Below are positions 1-7,395 of a DNA stretch of 9,841 nt, piece after piece. Made by a program: the position numbers and the translations under genes. The notes beneath the pieces were generated by a model that saw only the letters and a program-made list of their open reading frames with translations, ran no database searches and was not told where the DNA came from. Origin of the DNA: Nitrospirota bacterium (GTDB lineage Bacteria; Nitrospirota; Thermodesulfovibrionia; Thermodesulfovibrionales; SM23-35); NCBI GenBank assembly GCA_018262395.1, contig JAGSYM010000018.1, forward strand, positions 1-9,841. Reading direction: 5' to 3'. Position 1 is the first letter of the stretch. Each line of letters opens with the position of its first letter.

Positions 1-1481
1 CCATTCTTTCTCAGAGAATCGGCAAACACCGAGTCCCCGCCGTTCAGGGTGAGAATGAGCTTGTCTCCATCAAGCGTGAAGCCCGCATGTGAGAGTTTTG
101 ATTGCAGTGGAGGGGCCATTTTTCTGAGAGCCCTTTCCCGGATTTCATCGGTAATTGTCTGTCCTTCTGAAGCAATGGCCGGCGTTTCCTGACTGACAGG
201 TGCAGGCAGTGACACGAATTCCTCTTCCTGCACCTGTGAAAGTCTTGCAGAGGATTCTCCTTCAAATCCGCGGTTTCCCGATGATATATCGTGCGTGATG
301 GCAGGGGAGATTTTTTCGATATCTGCCTTTCCTGAATCCGGGACAAGCCTGATATATTTCTCCAAATTTTCGATCACCTCCCTGAGCGGTTTCATGTCAC
401 GCAGAAAACTTGCTTTTAAGAGGGATATTTCGAATGCAAAGCGCGGTACCGAAGCGTTTCGCACATCGAGTTCCGCTCTCAGTAATTCTGAAAGCAGGAG
501 GGTGAGATGGTCTTCCGATGTCTTCCGCAGTATGTTCTGCATGGCCGATAGATCTTCTTTGCCCAGATCGAGCATTTCATCTGGCTTTTTCAGAATGCTC
601 AGAACAAGCATGTCGCGGAAGAACTGAATAAGCTCACGGATAAAAGATCGGATGTCGGTGCCCTTTTCCGCGAGTTCAGCCGTGAGTGTCAGGATCTCTT
701 CCCTTTTGCCCTCAATCAGTGAGCTCGCGAGCTGAGCGATGAGGTTGAAATCTGTTATGCCGATGAGATCTTTTACATCCGTTTCACTGATATCTGATGA
801 AAACGATGAAAGTTGATCGAGTATGGTGAGTGAATCGCGAAGGCTTCCGTCAGCCGCCCGTGCTATCATTTCGAGTGCCGGGCCTGAGATACTGATGTGT
901 TCCTCTGTGGATATTTTTTTCAGCCGGTCCTTTATCAGGAGACTGGATATCCTCCTGAAAGGCAGATGCTGGCACCGGGACAGGACAGTAGCAGGAATCT
1001 TCCCCGGTGCTGTTGTCGCAAGAACAAAGACGACATGTGAAGGCGGTTCTTCAAGGGTTTTGAGCAGGGCATTAAATGCTGAGCCAGACAGCATGTGTGT
1101 TTCGTCGATAATGTAAACTTTGTATCTACCCCCTGATGGAACGTATTTAACCCGTTCTCTCAGGTCCCGGATATCATCAACGCTGTTATTCGATGCACCG
1201 TCAATTTCCATTACATCTACTGAAGACCCCTCTTTTATTGATGTGCAGAAGGAACACACCCCGCATGGAGCCGATGTCGGTCCAGCCTGGCAGTTCAACG
1301 CTTTTGCAAGGATGCGTGCTGTTGAGGTTTTCCCGACTCCCCGCGGACCTGAAAAGAGATACGCATGGGCAATCTTTCCCTGATCAATGGCGTTTTTGAG
1401 TATGCGGGTAATGGGTTCCTGACCGATAAGGTCATCAAACCCCTGAGGCCTCCATTTTCTTGCCAGTACTAAATAGCTCAT
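1..1481 (-). CDS. dnaX: DNA polymerase III subunit gamma/tau (clamp loader ATPase), 3' end outside window
   Basis: The reading frame is open from an ATG at 1481 to the left edge (493 codons plus two bases), so the C-terminus is missing. The product is the AAA+ motor of the clamp loader, which opens the beta clamp and links replisome polymerases. Visible motifs: N-terminal LARKWRPQGFDDLIGQ; Walker A GPRGVGKT at residues 45-52; a zinc module with Cys64, 73, 76 and 79 (C-x8-C-x2-C-x2-C); Walker B VYIIDETHML at about 122-131; sensor-1 SRC at 168-170. The collar region follows to about residue 365, then a low-complexity linker and the start of a C-terminal domain. The start is chosen because the family begins exactly at MSYLVLARK; there is no recognisable Shine-Dalgarno before it. 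It lies downstream of the SRP RNA on the same strand. The motifs make the family certain; whether a short gamma form is made cannot be seen. Confidence 0.96.
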   Translation of the reverse strand, partial: MSYLVLARKWRPQGFDDLIGQEPITRILKNAIDQGKIAHAYLFSGPRGVGKTSTARILAKALNCQAGPTSAPCGVCSFCTSIKEGSSVDVMEIDGASNNSVDDIRDLRERVKYVPSGGRYKVYIIDETHMLSGSAFNALLKTLEEPPSHVVFVLATTAPGKIPATVLSRCQHLPFRRISSLLIKDRLKKISTEEHISISGPALEMIARAADGSLRDSLTILDQLSSFSSDISETDVKDLIGITDFNLIAQLASSLIEGKREEILTLTAELAEKGTDIRSFIRELIQFFRDMLVLSILKKPDEMLDLGKEDLSAMQNILRKTSEDHLTLLLSELLRAELDVRNASVPRFAFEISLLKASFLRDMKPLREVIENLEKYIRLVPDSGKADIEKISPAITHDISSGNRGFEGESSARLSQVQEEEFVSLPAPVSQETPAIASEGQTITDEIRERALRKMAPPLQSKLSHAGFTLDGDKLILTLNGGDSVFADSLRKN

Positions 1482-1513
1482 AACAGTAGTTGTATGTTAT
1501 CAGTCCAAAATTA

Positions 1514-1623
1514 GTAATCTCCCCTAACCCCTCTTTAAAAAAGAGGGGGACATACCTTTCAATTCCCTCCTGTTAGAGGGGAAATATTCCTCCCTTTACT
1601 AAAGGGAGGTGAGGAGGGATTAC
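1514..1623. repeat. 110-bp palindromic dispersed repeat (MITE-like)
   Basis: The ends form an imperfect inverted repeat: GTAATCTCCCC at 1514-1524 and the complement of GTAATCCCTCC at 1613-1623 (9 of 11 match). Inside are three hairpins: 1528-1548 (9-bp stem CCCCTCTTT, loop AAA), 1565-1580 (5-bp stem) and 1589-1609 (9-bp stem CCTCCCTTT, loop ACT). No coding frame is apparent. It fills most of the gap between the SRP RNA and dnaX, so dnaX mRNA starting upstream would carry it in its leader. Neither hairpin is followed by a T-run on the minus strand, so it does not look like an intrinsic terminator. Multi-copy status is inferred from its form and cannot be checked here. Confidence 0.7.
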
Positions 1624-1663
1624 TCATGTAAGATATTGATCTCCTTACGACTTGTGGTTTCCT

Positions 1664-1790
1664 GTCTTTCTCCAGCCTGAGAGCGGCTACCTCCGGCACC
1701 CAGGAAAAACGCTTACCGCTGCTTCCTTCCGGATCTGACGGGGTTCACATCCACCTGCTGCGAAGGGCCGTTCCCAGGCTGCAGAAAGAC
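1664..1790 (-). ncRNA. ffs: Signal recognition particle RNA, small bacterial type (4.5S-like)
   Basis: On the minus strand the distal hairpin consensus is present: GTCAGATCC, then the tetraloop region GGAAGGAAGCAGC (about 1739-1718). This is the Ffh M-domain binding site, with the symmetric and asymmetric internal loops on either side. The RNA ends are set by the terminal pairing GTCTTTCT (1790-1783) with AGAAAGAC (1671-1664), followed inward by CAGCC with GGCTG. This gives about 127 nt, slightly longer than the E. coli 4.5S RNA; no Alu domain is seen. The RNA works with Ffh and FtsY to target membrane proteins co-translationally. It begins only 4 nt after the encoded CCA of tRNA-Ser, so it is probably cut from a shared transcript. 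Exact ends are inferred from pairing. Confidence 0.93.
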
Positions 1791-1794
1791 AATA

Positions 1795-1885
1795 TGGCGG
1801 AGAGAGTGGGATTTGAACCCACGGTACGGGATTAGCGTACACACGATTTCCAGTCGTGCTCCTTCGGCCGCTCGGACATCTCTCC
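1795..1885 (-). tRNA. tRNA-Ser, anticodon GGA, CCA encoded
   Basis: The minus strand folds as a class II (long variable arm) tRNA of 91 nt. The acceptor stem is GGAGAGA (1885-1879) paired with TCTCTCC, then discriminator G (1798) and genomic CCA (1797-1795). The anticodon arm CACGA-CTGGAAA-TCGTG gives anticodon GGA (reads UCC and UCU). The variable arm GTACG/CGTAC is typical of serine, and the T-arm is GTGGG-TTCAAAT-CCCAC. It lies between gatB and the SRP RNA, all on the same strand. A short open frame overlapping it is a translation of the tRNA and not a gene. Confidence 0.97.
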
Positions 1886-1900
1886 ACAAACTACAGTAGT

Positions 1901-1921
1901 CAGTAAATAGTAAACAGTAAA
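1901..1921. repeat. Three tandem heptamers in the gatB-tRNA gap
   Basis: CAGTAAA, TAGTAAA and CAGTAAA stand directly in tandem (TTTACTG/TTTACTA/TTTACTG on the minus strand), just upstream of tRNA-Ser. The rest of the 84-bp gap (1886-1969) is A+T-rich. It holds a good isolated -10-like hexamer on the minus strand (TAAAAT, in ATTTTACC around 1933) without a matching -35 at proper spacing, and no clear terminator for gatB. Confidence 0.5.
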
Positions 1922-1969
1922 TTCGTTCCGTATTTTACCATGAATGAAAAGTTAGCAGTAAAATCAGGG

Positions 1970-3400
1970 CTATGAAGAAAGCTTTTTCCTGAGTAAATCG
2001 TTGACCATCTGAGGGTTTGCCTTGCCCTTTGTCACCTTCATAACCTGCCCGACAAAGAATCCCAGGAGCTTCTCCTCACCGAACCTGTAACGTTCCGCCT
2101 CTTTCGGGTATTTTGATATAATTTCATCGACAGCCTTTTCAATCTCACCGGAATCGCTGATCTGCACAAGACCCTTTTCTTTCACAATGACGTCCGGGGC
2201 CTTACCGGTTGTGTATATTTCTTCAAAGACCGATTTGGCTATCTTTCCGCTGATCGTGTCATCATCCATCAGTCTCAACATATCAACAAGCTGGCTCGGT
2301 TTCAAAGAACAATCCTCAATAGTTTTATTGTCTGCATTCAATAGTCTCATGAGATCACCCATAACCCAGTTAGCAACGGATTTTGGCTGGCCGCCGAGTT
2401 TCACCGCCTCTTCATACCAGTCAGCCAAAGGTTTTTCAGATACGAGCAGGTCGGCATCAGTTTCAGGGAGACCATATTCTGAGACAAACCGCTCTCTCTT
2501 GACATCCGGAAGTTCGGGCAGGGAGGATCTGATTTCATCGATCCATTCTTTTTCAACAACAACCGGCACGAGGTCGGGTTCCGGGAAATACCGGTAATCA
2601 TGTGCTTCCTCTTTTCCCCGCATTGATTCTGTTACACCCCTGTTCGGATCCCACAGTCTTGTTTCCTGCACAATCCGGCCACCACTCTCGATGACCTTTA
2701 TCTGGCGTTTTATTTCATATTCAAGGGCTTTTTCGACAAACCTGAAAGAGTTGATATTCTTGATCTCTGTCCTTGTTCCAAATTCCGTTTGGTTCACTGG
2801 TCTCAGCGATATGTTTGCATCACACCTGAGCGAACCCTGCTCCATATTCCCATCACAAACGCCAAGATATCTGAGTATGGCCCTCAGTTTTTTCATATAT
2901 TCAACTGCTTCCTGAGGACTTCTGATATCCGGTTCAGAAACAATCTCCATGAGCGGCACGCCCGCCCTGTTCAGATCCACAAAACTGTAAGTCCCTGCTC
3001 CTTCATGGATATTTTTGCCCGCATCCTCCTCCATATGGATTCTCGTAATGCCGATTTTCTTCACGTTTCCGTCAACGATGATACCGATGTATCCATGCTC
3101 GCAGACAGGGAGTTCATACTGACTTATCTGATAGCCTTTTGGAAGGTCGGGATAGAAATAGTTCTTCCGTGCGAACCTGCTGAAAGAAGAGATTCTGCAG
3201 TCAGTGGCAAGTCCCGTCTTTATCGCAAACCAAAGGGCTTTTTTGTTCAGGACAGGGAGTACGCCGGGCATCCCGATACACACGGGGCATGTCTGTGTGT
3301 TCGGTTCAGAGCCGAATTTTGTTGAGCAGCCACAAAATATCTTTGTATCCGTGAGCATCTGTGCGTGAACTTCAAGGCCGATTACCGTTTCGTATTTCAC
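1970..3400 (-). CDS. gatB: Aspartyl/glutamyl-tRNA(Asn/Gln) amidotransferase subunit B
   Basis: 476 residues, full length for the family. GatB binds the mischarged Glu-tRNA(Gln) or Asp-tRNA(Asn), phosphorylates the misacylated carboxylate with ATP and receives ammonia from GatA in the cytoplasmic GatCAB complex. Visible: [12 protein letters not shown] at 3-14; a zinc site with Cys23, Cys25, Cys38 and Cys41; [16 protein letters not shown] at 79-94; HMEEDAGK at 122-129; [17 protein letters not shown] at 142-158; [13 protein letters not shown] at 208-220; and a helical YqeY-like tRNA-binding tail from about 328. The start is GTG at 3400, which fits the family N-terminus. It overlaps the gatA stop by 4 nt (GTGA), indicating translational coupling. 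The stop is TAG at 1972-1970. Nothing is missing or broken. Confidence 0.98.
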   Translation of the reverse strand: MKYETVIGLEVHAQMLTDTKIFCGCSTKFGSEPNTQTCPVCIGMPGVLPVLNKKALWFAIKTGLATDCRISSFSRFARKNYFYPDLPKGYQISQYELPVCEHGYIGIIVDGNVKKIGITRIHMEEDAGKNIHEGAGTYSFVDLNRAGVPLMEIVSEPDIRSPQEAVEYMKKLRAILRYLGVCDGNMEQGSLRCDANISLRPVNQTEFGTRTEIKNINSFRFVEKALEYEIKRQIKVIESGGRIVQETRLWDPNRGVTESMRGKEEAHDYRYFPEPDLVPVVVEKEWIDEIRSSLPELPDVKRERFVSEYGLPETDADLLVSEKPLADWYEEAVKLGGQPKSVANWVMGDLMRLLNADNKTIEDCSLKPSQLVDMLRLMDDDTISGKIAKSVFEEIYTTGKAPDVIVKEKGLVQISDSGEIEKAVDEIISKYPKEAERYRFGEEKLLGFFVGQVMKVTKGKANPQMVNDLLRKKLSS

Positions 3401-4854
3401 AGGTCAGGTTTCCTCCTGTGCCAGTCGGTGCTCTGTTCATAGGCATGGGCTACCCTGAGAACAGTCTCCTCATCAAAATGCTTCCCGATGCATTGCAACC
3501 CTATCGGCAGATTATCCGGTGTGAACCCGCAGGGCACAGAGATTGCAGGTAATCCGGCCAGATTGACGGATATCGTGAAAATATCGGACAGGTACATCTG
3601 GAGCGGGTCAGCGGTCTTTTCACCGATCCTGAATGCAGGGGTTGGCGTCGTGGGCGTTACGAGAAGGTCAACCTGTCTGAAAACATCCTCAAAATCCTGC
3701 TTGATCAGGGTTCTTACCTGCTGGGCTTTTTTATAATATGCCTCGTAATAGCCGGAAGATAATGTATAGGTGCCGAGCATGATTCTCCTCTTAACCTCAG
3801 AACCAAATCCGCGTGCCCGTGTATTCAGGTACATATCCATGAGGTCCCTGCCCTCAGCCCTGAGTCCGTATTTCACGCCGTCATACCGTGCAAGGTTTGA
3901 TGAAGCCTCTGACGTTGCAAGAATGTAATACGCCGCTATCGCATATTCTGTATGAGGCAGCGACACCTCGACAGGGGTTGCGCCAAGTCCTTCAAGTTTC
4001 TTGATGGCTGCGTACACGGCGCTTTCAATGTCTTTATCAATGCCTTCAATGAAATATTCTTTTGGAATGCCGAGCTTTATCCCTTGTATATCTTTATCGA
4101 GCACTCCGGTAAAATCAGGTACGGGCAACGGGGCAGACGTGGAATCACGGGGATCATGACCGGAGATGGCATTCATTAAGAGTGCGGTATCCCGAACATT
4201 TTTTGTAAGAGTACCTATCTGATCAAGTGAAGATGCAAAGGCAACAAGGCCATACCGTGAAACTCTCCCGTAGGTTGGTTTCATCCCGACGACTCCGCAG
4301 AGTGCAGCGGGTTGCCTGATCGATCCGCCGGTATCAGATCCAAGCGCAGCAATGCATTCATCGGCTGCAACTGCTGAGGCAGAACCTCCGCTTGACCCTC
4401 CCGGGATCCTTTCGAGATTCCAGGGATTTCCTGTTACATGGAACCCTGAATTTTCTGTTGATGAACCCATCGCAAATTCATCCATATTTGTCTTCCCGGT
4501 AAGGACATATCCGTTTTCACGCAGTCTTGATGTGACGGTACTCTCATAGGGGGGAATAAAATTGGACAGCATTTTGGACGAACATGTTGTCGGAATGCCT
4601 TTTGTGCACATGTTGTCTTTCACGGCAAGAGGAATGCCGCGAAGCATTGTGACCGGTGTGCCTGCATTGATTTCCTTCTGAGCGTTTTCTGCCATCTCGA
4701 GAGCTTTTTCCCGCGTCAGGGTCACATAGGCTTTGACCCTGCCTTCGACAGCGTCAATTCGCTGAAAGACAGCGTTTATGACATCCTGAGCAGACACCTC
4801 TTTTGTTTCGAGGAGATGTATCACCTCAGAAATTGAAAGTCTGAACAGTTCCAC
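3397..4854 (-). CDS. gatA: Aspartyl/glutamyl-tRNA(Asn/Gln) amidotransferase subunit A (glutaminase)
   Basis: Amidase-signature enzyme that hydrolyses glutamine and channels ammonia to GatB. With the GTG at 4854 as start it has 485 residues. The Ser-cisSer-Lys triad is visible as K79 (in GIPLAVKDN), S154 (in PGGSSGGSA) and S178 (in [12 protein letters not shown]). Other family blocks are [49 protein letters not shown] and [26 protein letters not shown] at 4863 is also in frame, but it lies only 3 nt from AAGGAG. The GTG lies 12 nt away, like the 11-nt spacing of gatB, and it gives the family's usual N-terminal length, so I prefer it, with moderate certainty. gatA is the first gene of the gatA-gatB pair. 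No gatC precedes it, so the third subunit must be encoded elsewhere. Confidence 0.97.
   Translation of the reverse strand: MELFRLSISEVIHLLETKEVSAQDVINAVFQRIDAVEGRVKAYVTLTREKALEMAENAQKEINAGTPVTMLRGIPLAVKDNMCTKGIPTTCSSKMLSNFIPPYESTVTSRLRENGYVLTGKTNMDEFAMGSSTENSGFHVTGNPWNLERIPGGSSGGSASAVAADECIAALGSDTGGSIRQPAALCGVVGMKPTYGRVSRYGLVAFASSLDQIGTLTKNVRDTALLMNAISGHDPRDSTSAPLPVPDFTGVLDKDIQGIKLGIPKEYFIEGIDKDIESAVYAAIKKLEGLGATPVEVSLPHTEYAIAAYYILATSEASSNLARYDGVKYGLRAEGRDLMDMYLNTRARGFGSEVKRRIMLGTYTLSSGYYEAYYKKAQQVRTLIKQDFEDVFRQVDLLVTPTTPTPAFRIGEKTADPLQMYLSDIFTISVNLAGLPAISVPCGFTPDNLPIGLQCIGKHFDEETVLRVAHAYEQSTDWHRRKPDL
3412..3417 (-). promoter_or_regulatory. Ribosome binding site of gatB
   Basis: AGGAGG on the minus strand, inside the end of gatA, 11 nt before the GTG start of gatB. 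It is a perfect Shine-Dalgarno core with rather long spacing. It supports the GTG start together with the 4-nt overlap. Confidence 0.75.
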
Positions 4855-4866
4855 TGCGTGCAAATT

Positions 4867-4872
4867 CTCCTT
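4867..4872 (-). promoter_or_regulatory. Ribosome binding site of gatA, decides between TTG and GTG start
   Basis: AAGGAG on the minus strand (within TTAAGGAG). It is 3 nt from the TTG at 4863, too close for efficient initiation, and 12 nt from the GTG at 4854, a little long. The second reading matches the spacing seen for gatB. Confidence 0.6.
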
Positions 4873-4896
4873 AAGATTCGATAAAAAAAGTTATTC

Positions 4897-4925
4897 ATTA
4901 TGGCATGAGATACGGAATATCTCAA
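4897..4925 (-). promoter_or_regulatory. Sigma70-type promoter of gatA-gatB
   Basis: On the minus strand the -35 is TTGAGA (4925-4920) and the -10 is CATAAT (4902-4897), with exactly 17 bp between them. Each hexamer has 5 of 6 consensus bases. The predicted start of transcription lies near 4890, giving a leader of about 35 nt to the GTG start of gatA. It is the only well-spaced consensus-like promoter I see for the minus-strand block. Confidence 0.72.
4906..4924. promoter_or_regulatory. Dyad symmetry between -35 and -10 of the gatA promoter (operator candidate)
   Basis: TGAGATA (4906-4912), spacer CGGAA, TATCTCA (4918-4924): a perfect 7+7 inverted repeat that covers most of the promoter spacer and overlaps the -35. 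The same heptamer TGAGATA recurs at 4960-4966, within a second dyad, CAGAT-5-ATCTG (4956-4970), 54 bp upstream. The position would suit a repressor. The identity of any regulator is unknown. Confidence 0.45.
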
Positions 4926-4999
4926 GACGTTGCCCCCTCTATTTTGTCGTGATGTCAGATGAGATATCTGTGCTCCGAAAAACACTATGAAGAAGTTGT

Positions 5000-5014
5000 G
5001 AAGAGCAGCTCTTC
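5000..5014. promoter_or_regulatory. 15-bp palindrome next to the gspD promoter (operator candidate)
   Basis: GAAGAGC-A-GCTCTTC is a perfect 7+7 dyad with a one-base centre, ending 3 bp before the -35 of the secretin promoter. The minimal centre makes a protein-binding DNA site more likely than an RNA hairpin; the position directly upstream of -35 would suit an activator. A further AT-only palindrome, ATAATTAATTAT, lies at 5032-5043 across the promoter spacer. Confidence 0.4.
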
Positions 5015-5017
5015 TAC

Positions 5018-5046
5018 TTGACAATATGGTCATAATTAATTATTGT
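5018..5046 (+). promoter_or_regulatory. Sigma70-type promoter of gspD
   Basis: A perfect -35 TTGACA (5018-5023), a 17-bp spacer and a -10 TATTGT (5041-5046, 4 of 6 consensus bases) in A+T-rich DNA. The predicted transcription start is near 5053, about 37 nt before the TTG start codon. It is divergent from the gatA promoter, with about 93 bp between the two -35 hexamers. Confidence 0.65.
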
Positions 5047-5076
5047 TACATAATTATTTTTATCCGCAATATCCTG

Positions 5077-5084
5077 AGAGGTGA
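5077..5084 (+). promoter_or_regulatory. Ribosome binding site of gspD, decides the start codon
   Basis: AGAGGTGA matches the 16S tail well, 5 nt before TTG at 5090. An upstream in-frame GTG at 5081 lies inside this site and so cannot be the start that uses it. The TTG start also gives a neat signal peptide, MAKSKFILSLLF. Confidence 0.7.
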
Positions 5085-5089
5085 AATTT

Positions 5090-7279
5090 TTGGCGAAAAG
5101 CAAGTTTATACTTTCACTCCTGTTTATTTTTTTATTGTCGTTCTATTTCACTCCCCAGGCTTTTCCCCAGGATGCAGCTGATGAAACAGAAGAGGCCGTA
5201 GAAGATGAGCAGGCTAATGATACGGAAGAGAAGCCGAAAGAGGTACAGGGTCAGGTCCAACCTCCGGTAGCCCCCATTGCTGGACCGGCTACTGGTCAAC
5301 CGCCTCAGGAAGTAAAACAACCTGTTGTTGAGCCTCAGCAACCAGCAGCTCCTCAGCCGCCAGTCGCACCGCAGCCTCCTGTGCCGGCCGAGCCTGCAGT
5401 TCAGCAGGCAATTCCTCCTGCGCCTGAAACAGCGCCCACAGTTCCGCCTGCGGTTCCGCCACAGCCGGCTGCGCCTCCGCCACCACCCGTGCCTCAACCA
5501 CCAAAAGCAGCTCCTACAGTCAGTTTCTTTTTTGACGATGCGGATATCTATGAAGTAATTCAGACAATCTTTGCCGATGTCCTCAAAGTCAATTACATCG
5601 TTGATGCACAGGTCAAGGGTAGGGTGAACTTCAGGACGATTACACCCGTGCCGAAGGATGAAGTGTTGGCGATCATAGAAATCGTCCTGAGAATGAACGG
5701 GATCGGATTTGTTGAAGAACACGGGCTTTACAGAATAGTGCCCTTGACGGATGTCCCGAAAGAACTGGTGTATTCTCAGATAGGAAAAGCGCCTGAAAAG
5801 GTTGCCATCGATATGATTACATTCAAGAACCTGGAACTCAAGGAGGCTATGCCTGATATTGAGAATGCATTGGGACTACACCTAAAAGGAGGAACTGTAA
5901 GAATCCTTCCCATATACCGCCTTAATTCCCTCATCGTTGTTGCAACGTCAAGTGAACAATTATTTTATATAAAGAAATGGGTCCAGGTGCTCGATGATAT
6001 GTTCTCTGTAACAAGACTGAAGATTTTCGTGTATCCTTTGCAGAACAGCAAGGCAACACATATCGCATCGCTCATGCAATCAATTTTTTCGGGGAGTTCG
6101 GCAGGAGCAGCGACGACACCAAGTCCAACGCCAACGCCGAGACCGGCAACGCCAAGAACTGCAACAACCGGAACAACCACTCAACCGACAACTACCACAA
6201 GCACAGAGCTGAGAACCGGAGCAGCAGCAACTGTGAGCGGAGGAGGAAAATTCGTTTCCCCTGAAACAAAAGTGTTTGCTGATGAGATAACGAACTCATT
6301 AATCATCCTCGCAACACCAGCTGATTACTCTTTTATAGAAGAGACAATCAAGAAGATAGATATCCTTCCGAGGCAGGTTGTGATCGAGGCACTTGTCGCT
6401 GAGATAAAGCTGACGGATGACCTGAGTTTCGGGCTTGCGTGGTCTCTAAAAACTGATATCAATTTTTCGATGAAACCTTTTGACAACCCTGTTAAGCTCG
6501 ATGGTCGAATGGGGCAAAGGTCGTCTTCTCTGGGCGGTGAGGATGCAGCCACACTCTCGGGATCAGGGTTTAGCTTCCTTGCGACTGATCCTTCAGGAAT
6601 CGTGAGAGCCCGGCTTGAGGCCCTTGCATCAGCCTCACGGGCACGGGTTCTGGCGTCTCCGCACGTCCTTGTCCTCGACAACCGGGAAGCACGGATTCAG
6701 GTCGGCGATCAGGTCCCGATTGCGACTTCCGAGTCAAATATCACAGGGACGGACTCAATCCAGAGAACAATTCAGTATAAGGACACTGGCGTTATTCTTA
6801 AGGTAAAGCCTCAGGTGAATGAGGGTGGACTTGTCACGCTGGAGCTCTCACAGGAAGTCTCTACGTACAGCATACAAAGAATCTTTGACTCTGATCAGGT
6901 TGTCATAAGTAAAAGGGAGGCAACGACAAACCTTGTTGCGCAGAACGGGCAGACGATTGTTATCGGAGGCCTGATAACAGAGCAGACATCGAAAGCAAAT
7001 GAGGGTATTCCTTTTTTGAGCAAGATACCTCTTTTTGGTTATCTCTTCGGTTCTCTAACAGACAAATATGAACGAAGAGAGCTTATCATCCTGCTCACAC
7101 CGCATGTCATGAGGAATCTGAATGAAGCCGGTGATGTAACATCAGACTTTTTACAGAGGATGAAGGGTGTTCATCAGGATGTTGATACAGAGGGACTTGT
7201 AACAGATATGAGGGAACGGTACAAAGCACAAGGCAATAAGGAACAAAATATCCAAGACTTAAAGCAAAACACCCCTTGA
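5090..7279 (+). CDS. gspD: Type II secretion system secretin (GspD-like), with Pro-rich and Thr/Pro-rich low-complexity segments
   Basis: 729 residues from TTG at 5090. The family forms a multimeric outer-membrane channel. A signal peptide is clear (basic MAKSK, hydrophobic 6-20; cleavage site unclear). Next come an acidic stretch (31-50) and a Pro/Ala/Gln-rich segment (55-142) that may span periplasm or peptidoglycan. An N0 (STN-like) domain lies at about 143-220. Two N-type ring domains lie at about 242-305 and 310-425, the second interrupted by a Thr/Pro-rich insert (342-387). The secretin core is at about 430-676, with VVIEALVAEI, VGDQVPIATS, YKDTGVILKVKPQV, NGQTIVIGGLITEQ and IPFLSKIPLFGYLFGS, then a short tail. 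Only two N-ring repeats are apparent, whereas classical GspD has N1-N3. No gspE/F/G genes follow here. PilQ is less likely because no AMIN domain is seen. Secretin identity is very sure; the secreted substrate is unknown. Confidence 0.9.
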   Translation: MAKSKFILSLLFIFLLSFYFTPQAFPQDAADETEEAVEDEQANDTEEKPKEVQGQVQPPVAPIAGPATGQPPQEVKQPVVEPQQPAAPQPPVAPQPPVPAEPAVQQAIPPAPETAPTVPPAVPPQPAAPPPPPVPQPPKAAPTVSFFFDDADIYEVIQTIFADVLKVNYIVDAQVKGRVNFRTITPVPKDEVLAIIEIVLRMNGIGFVEEHGLYRIVPLTDVPKELVYSQIGKAPEKVAIDMITFKNLELKEAMPDIENALGLHLKGGTVRILPIYRLNSLIVVATSSEQLFYIKKWVQVLDDMFSVTRLKIFVYPLQNSKATHIASLMQSIFSGSSAGAATTPSPTPTPRPATPRTATTGTTTQPTTTTSTELRTGAAATVSGGGKFVSPETKVFADEITNSLIILATPADYSFIEETIKKIDILPRQVVIEALVAEIKLTDDLSFGLAWSLKTDINFSMKPFDNPVKLDGRMGQRSSSLGGEDAATLSGSGFSFLATDPSGIVRARLEALASASRARVLASPHVLVLDNREARIQVGDQVPIATSESNITGTDSIQRTIQYKDTGVILKVKPQVNEGGLVTLELSQEVSTYSIQRIFDSDQVVISKREATTNLVAQNGQTIVIGGLITEQTSKANEGIPFLSKIPLFGYLFGSLTDKYERRELIILLTPHVMRNLNEAGDVTSDFLQRMKGVHQDVDTEGLVTDMRERYKAQGNKEQNIQDLKQNTP

Positions 7280-7395
7280 CAGTAACCTTCGTTTTTCTGC
7301 ACTGCATCTCCACTCATGATGTTCAATTGAGTTTATCCCGATTCTTTCTTTTTACATCTGAATAATACTATGGTACGAACGTTATCTCAGGAACG

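Noticed and set aside
912..922. A run of seven A on the dnaX coding strand (codons AAA AAA ATA near residue 188) as a programmed frameshift site for a gamma form
   Set aside because: A -1 shift there would end the protein within about 20 codons, in the middle of the ATPase/collar region and far before a functional gamma length. The base before the run is G, so it is not a canonical slippery heptamer.
1528..1548. The strong GC-rich hairpin after the SRP RNA as an intrinsic terminator
   Set aside because: No T-run follows the stem on the minus strand; it is better explained as part of the palindromic repeat.
1687..1887. A 66-codon minus-strand frame beginning MERCPSGRRSTTGNR
   Set aside because: It is a translation of the tRNA-Ser gene and part of the SRP RNA, a familiar false protein.
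2789..3325. A 178-codon plus-strand frame opposite gatB
   Set aside because: It lies wholly within a complete, motif-rich gatB and its composition reads as an antisense shadow.
4821..5033. A 70-codon minus-strand frame in the gatA upstream region, considered as a possible gatC
   Set aside because: It has no GatC-like features and no ribosome binding site, contains both divergent promoters and overlaps gatA.
5132..5722. A 196-codon minus-strand frame opposite the N-terminal part of gspD, rich in Arg, Trp and Cys
   Set aside because: The composition is the complement of the Pro/Ala-rich coding segment; no initiation signals or domain features.
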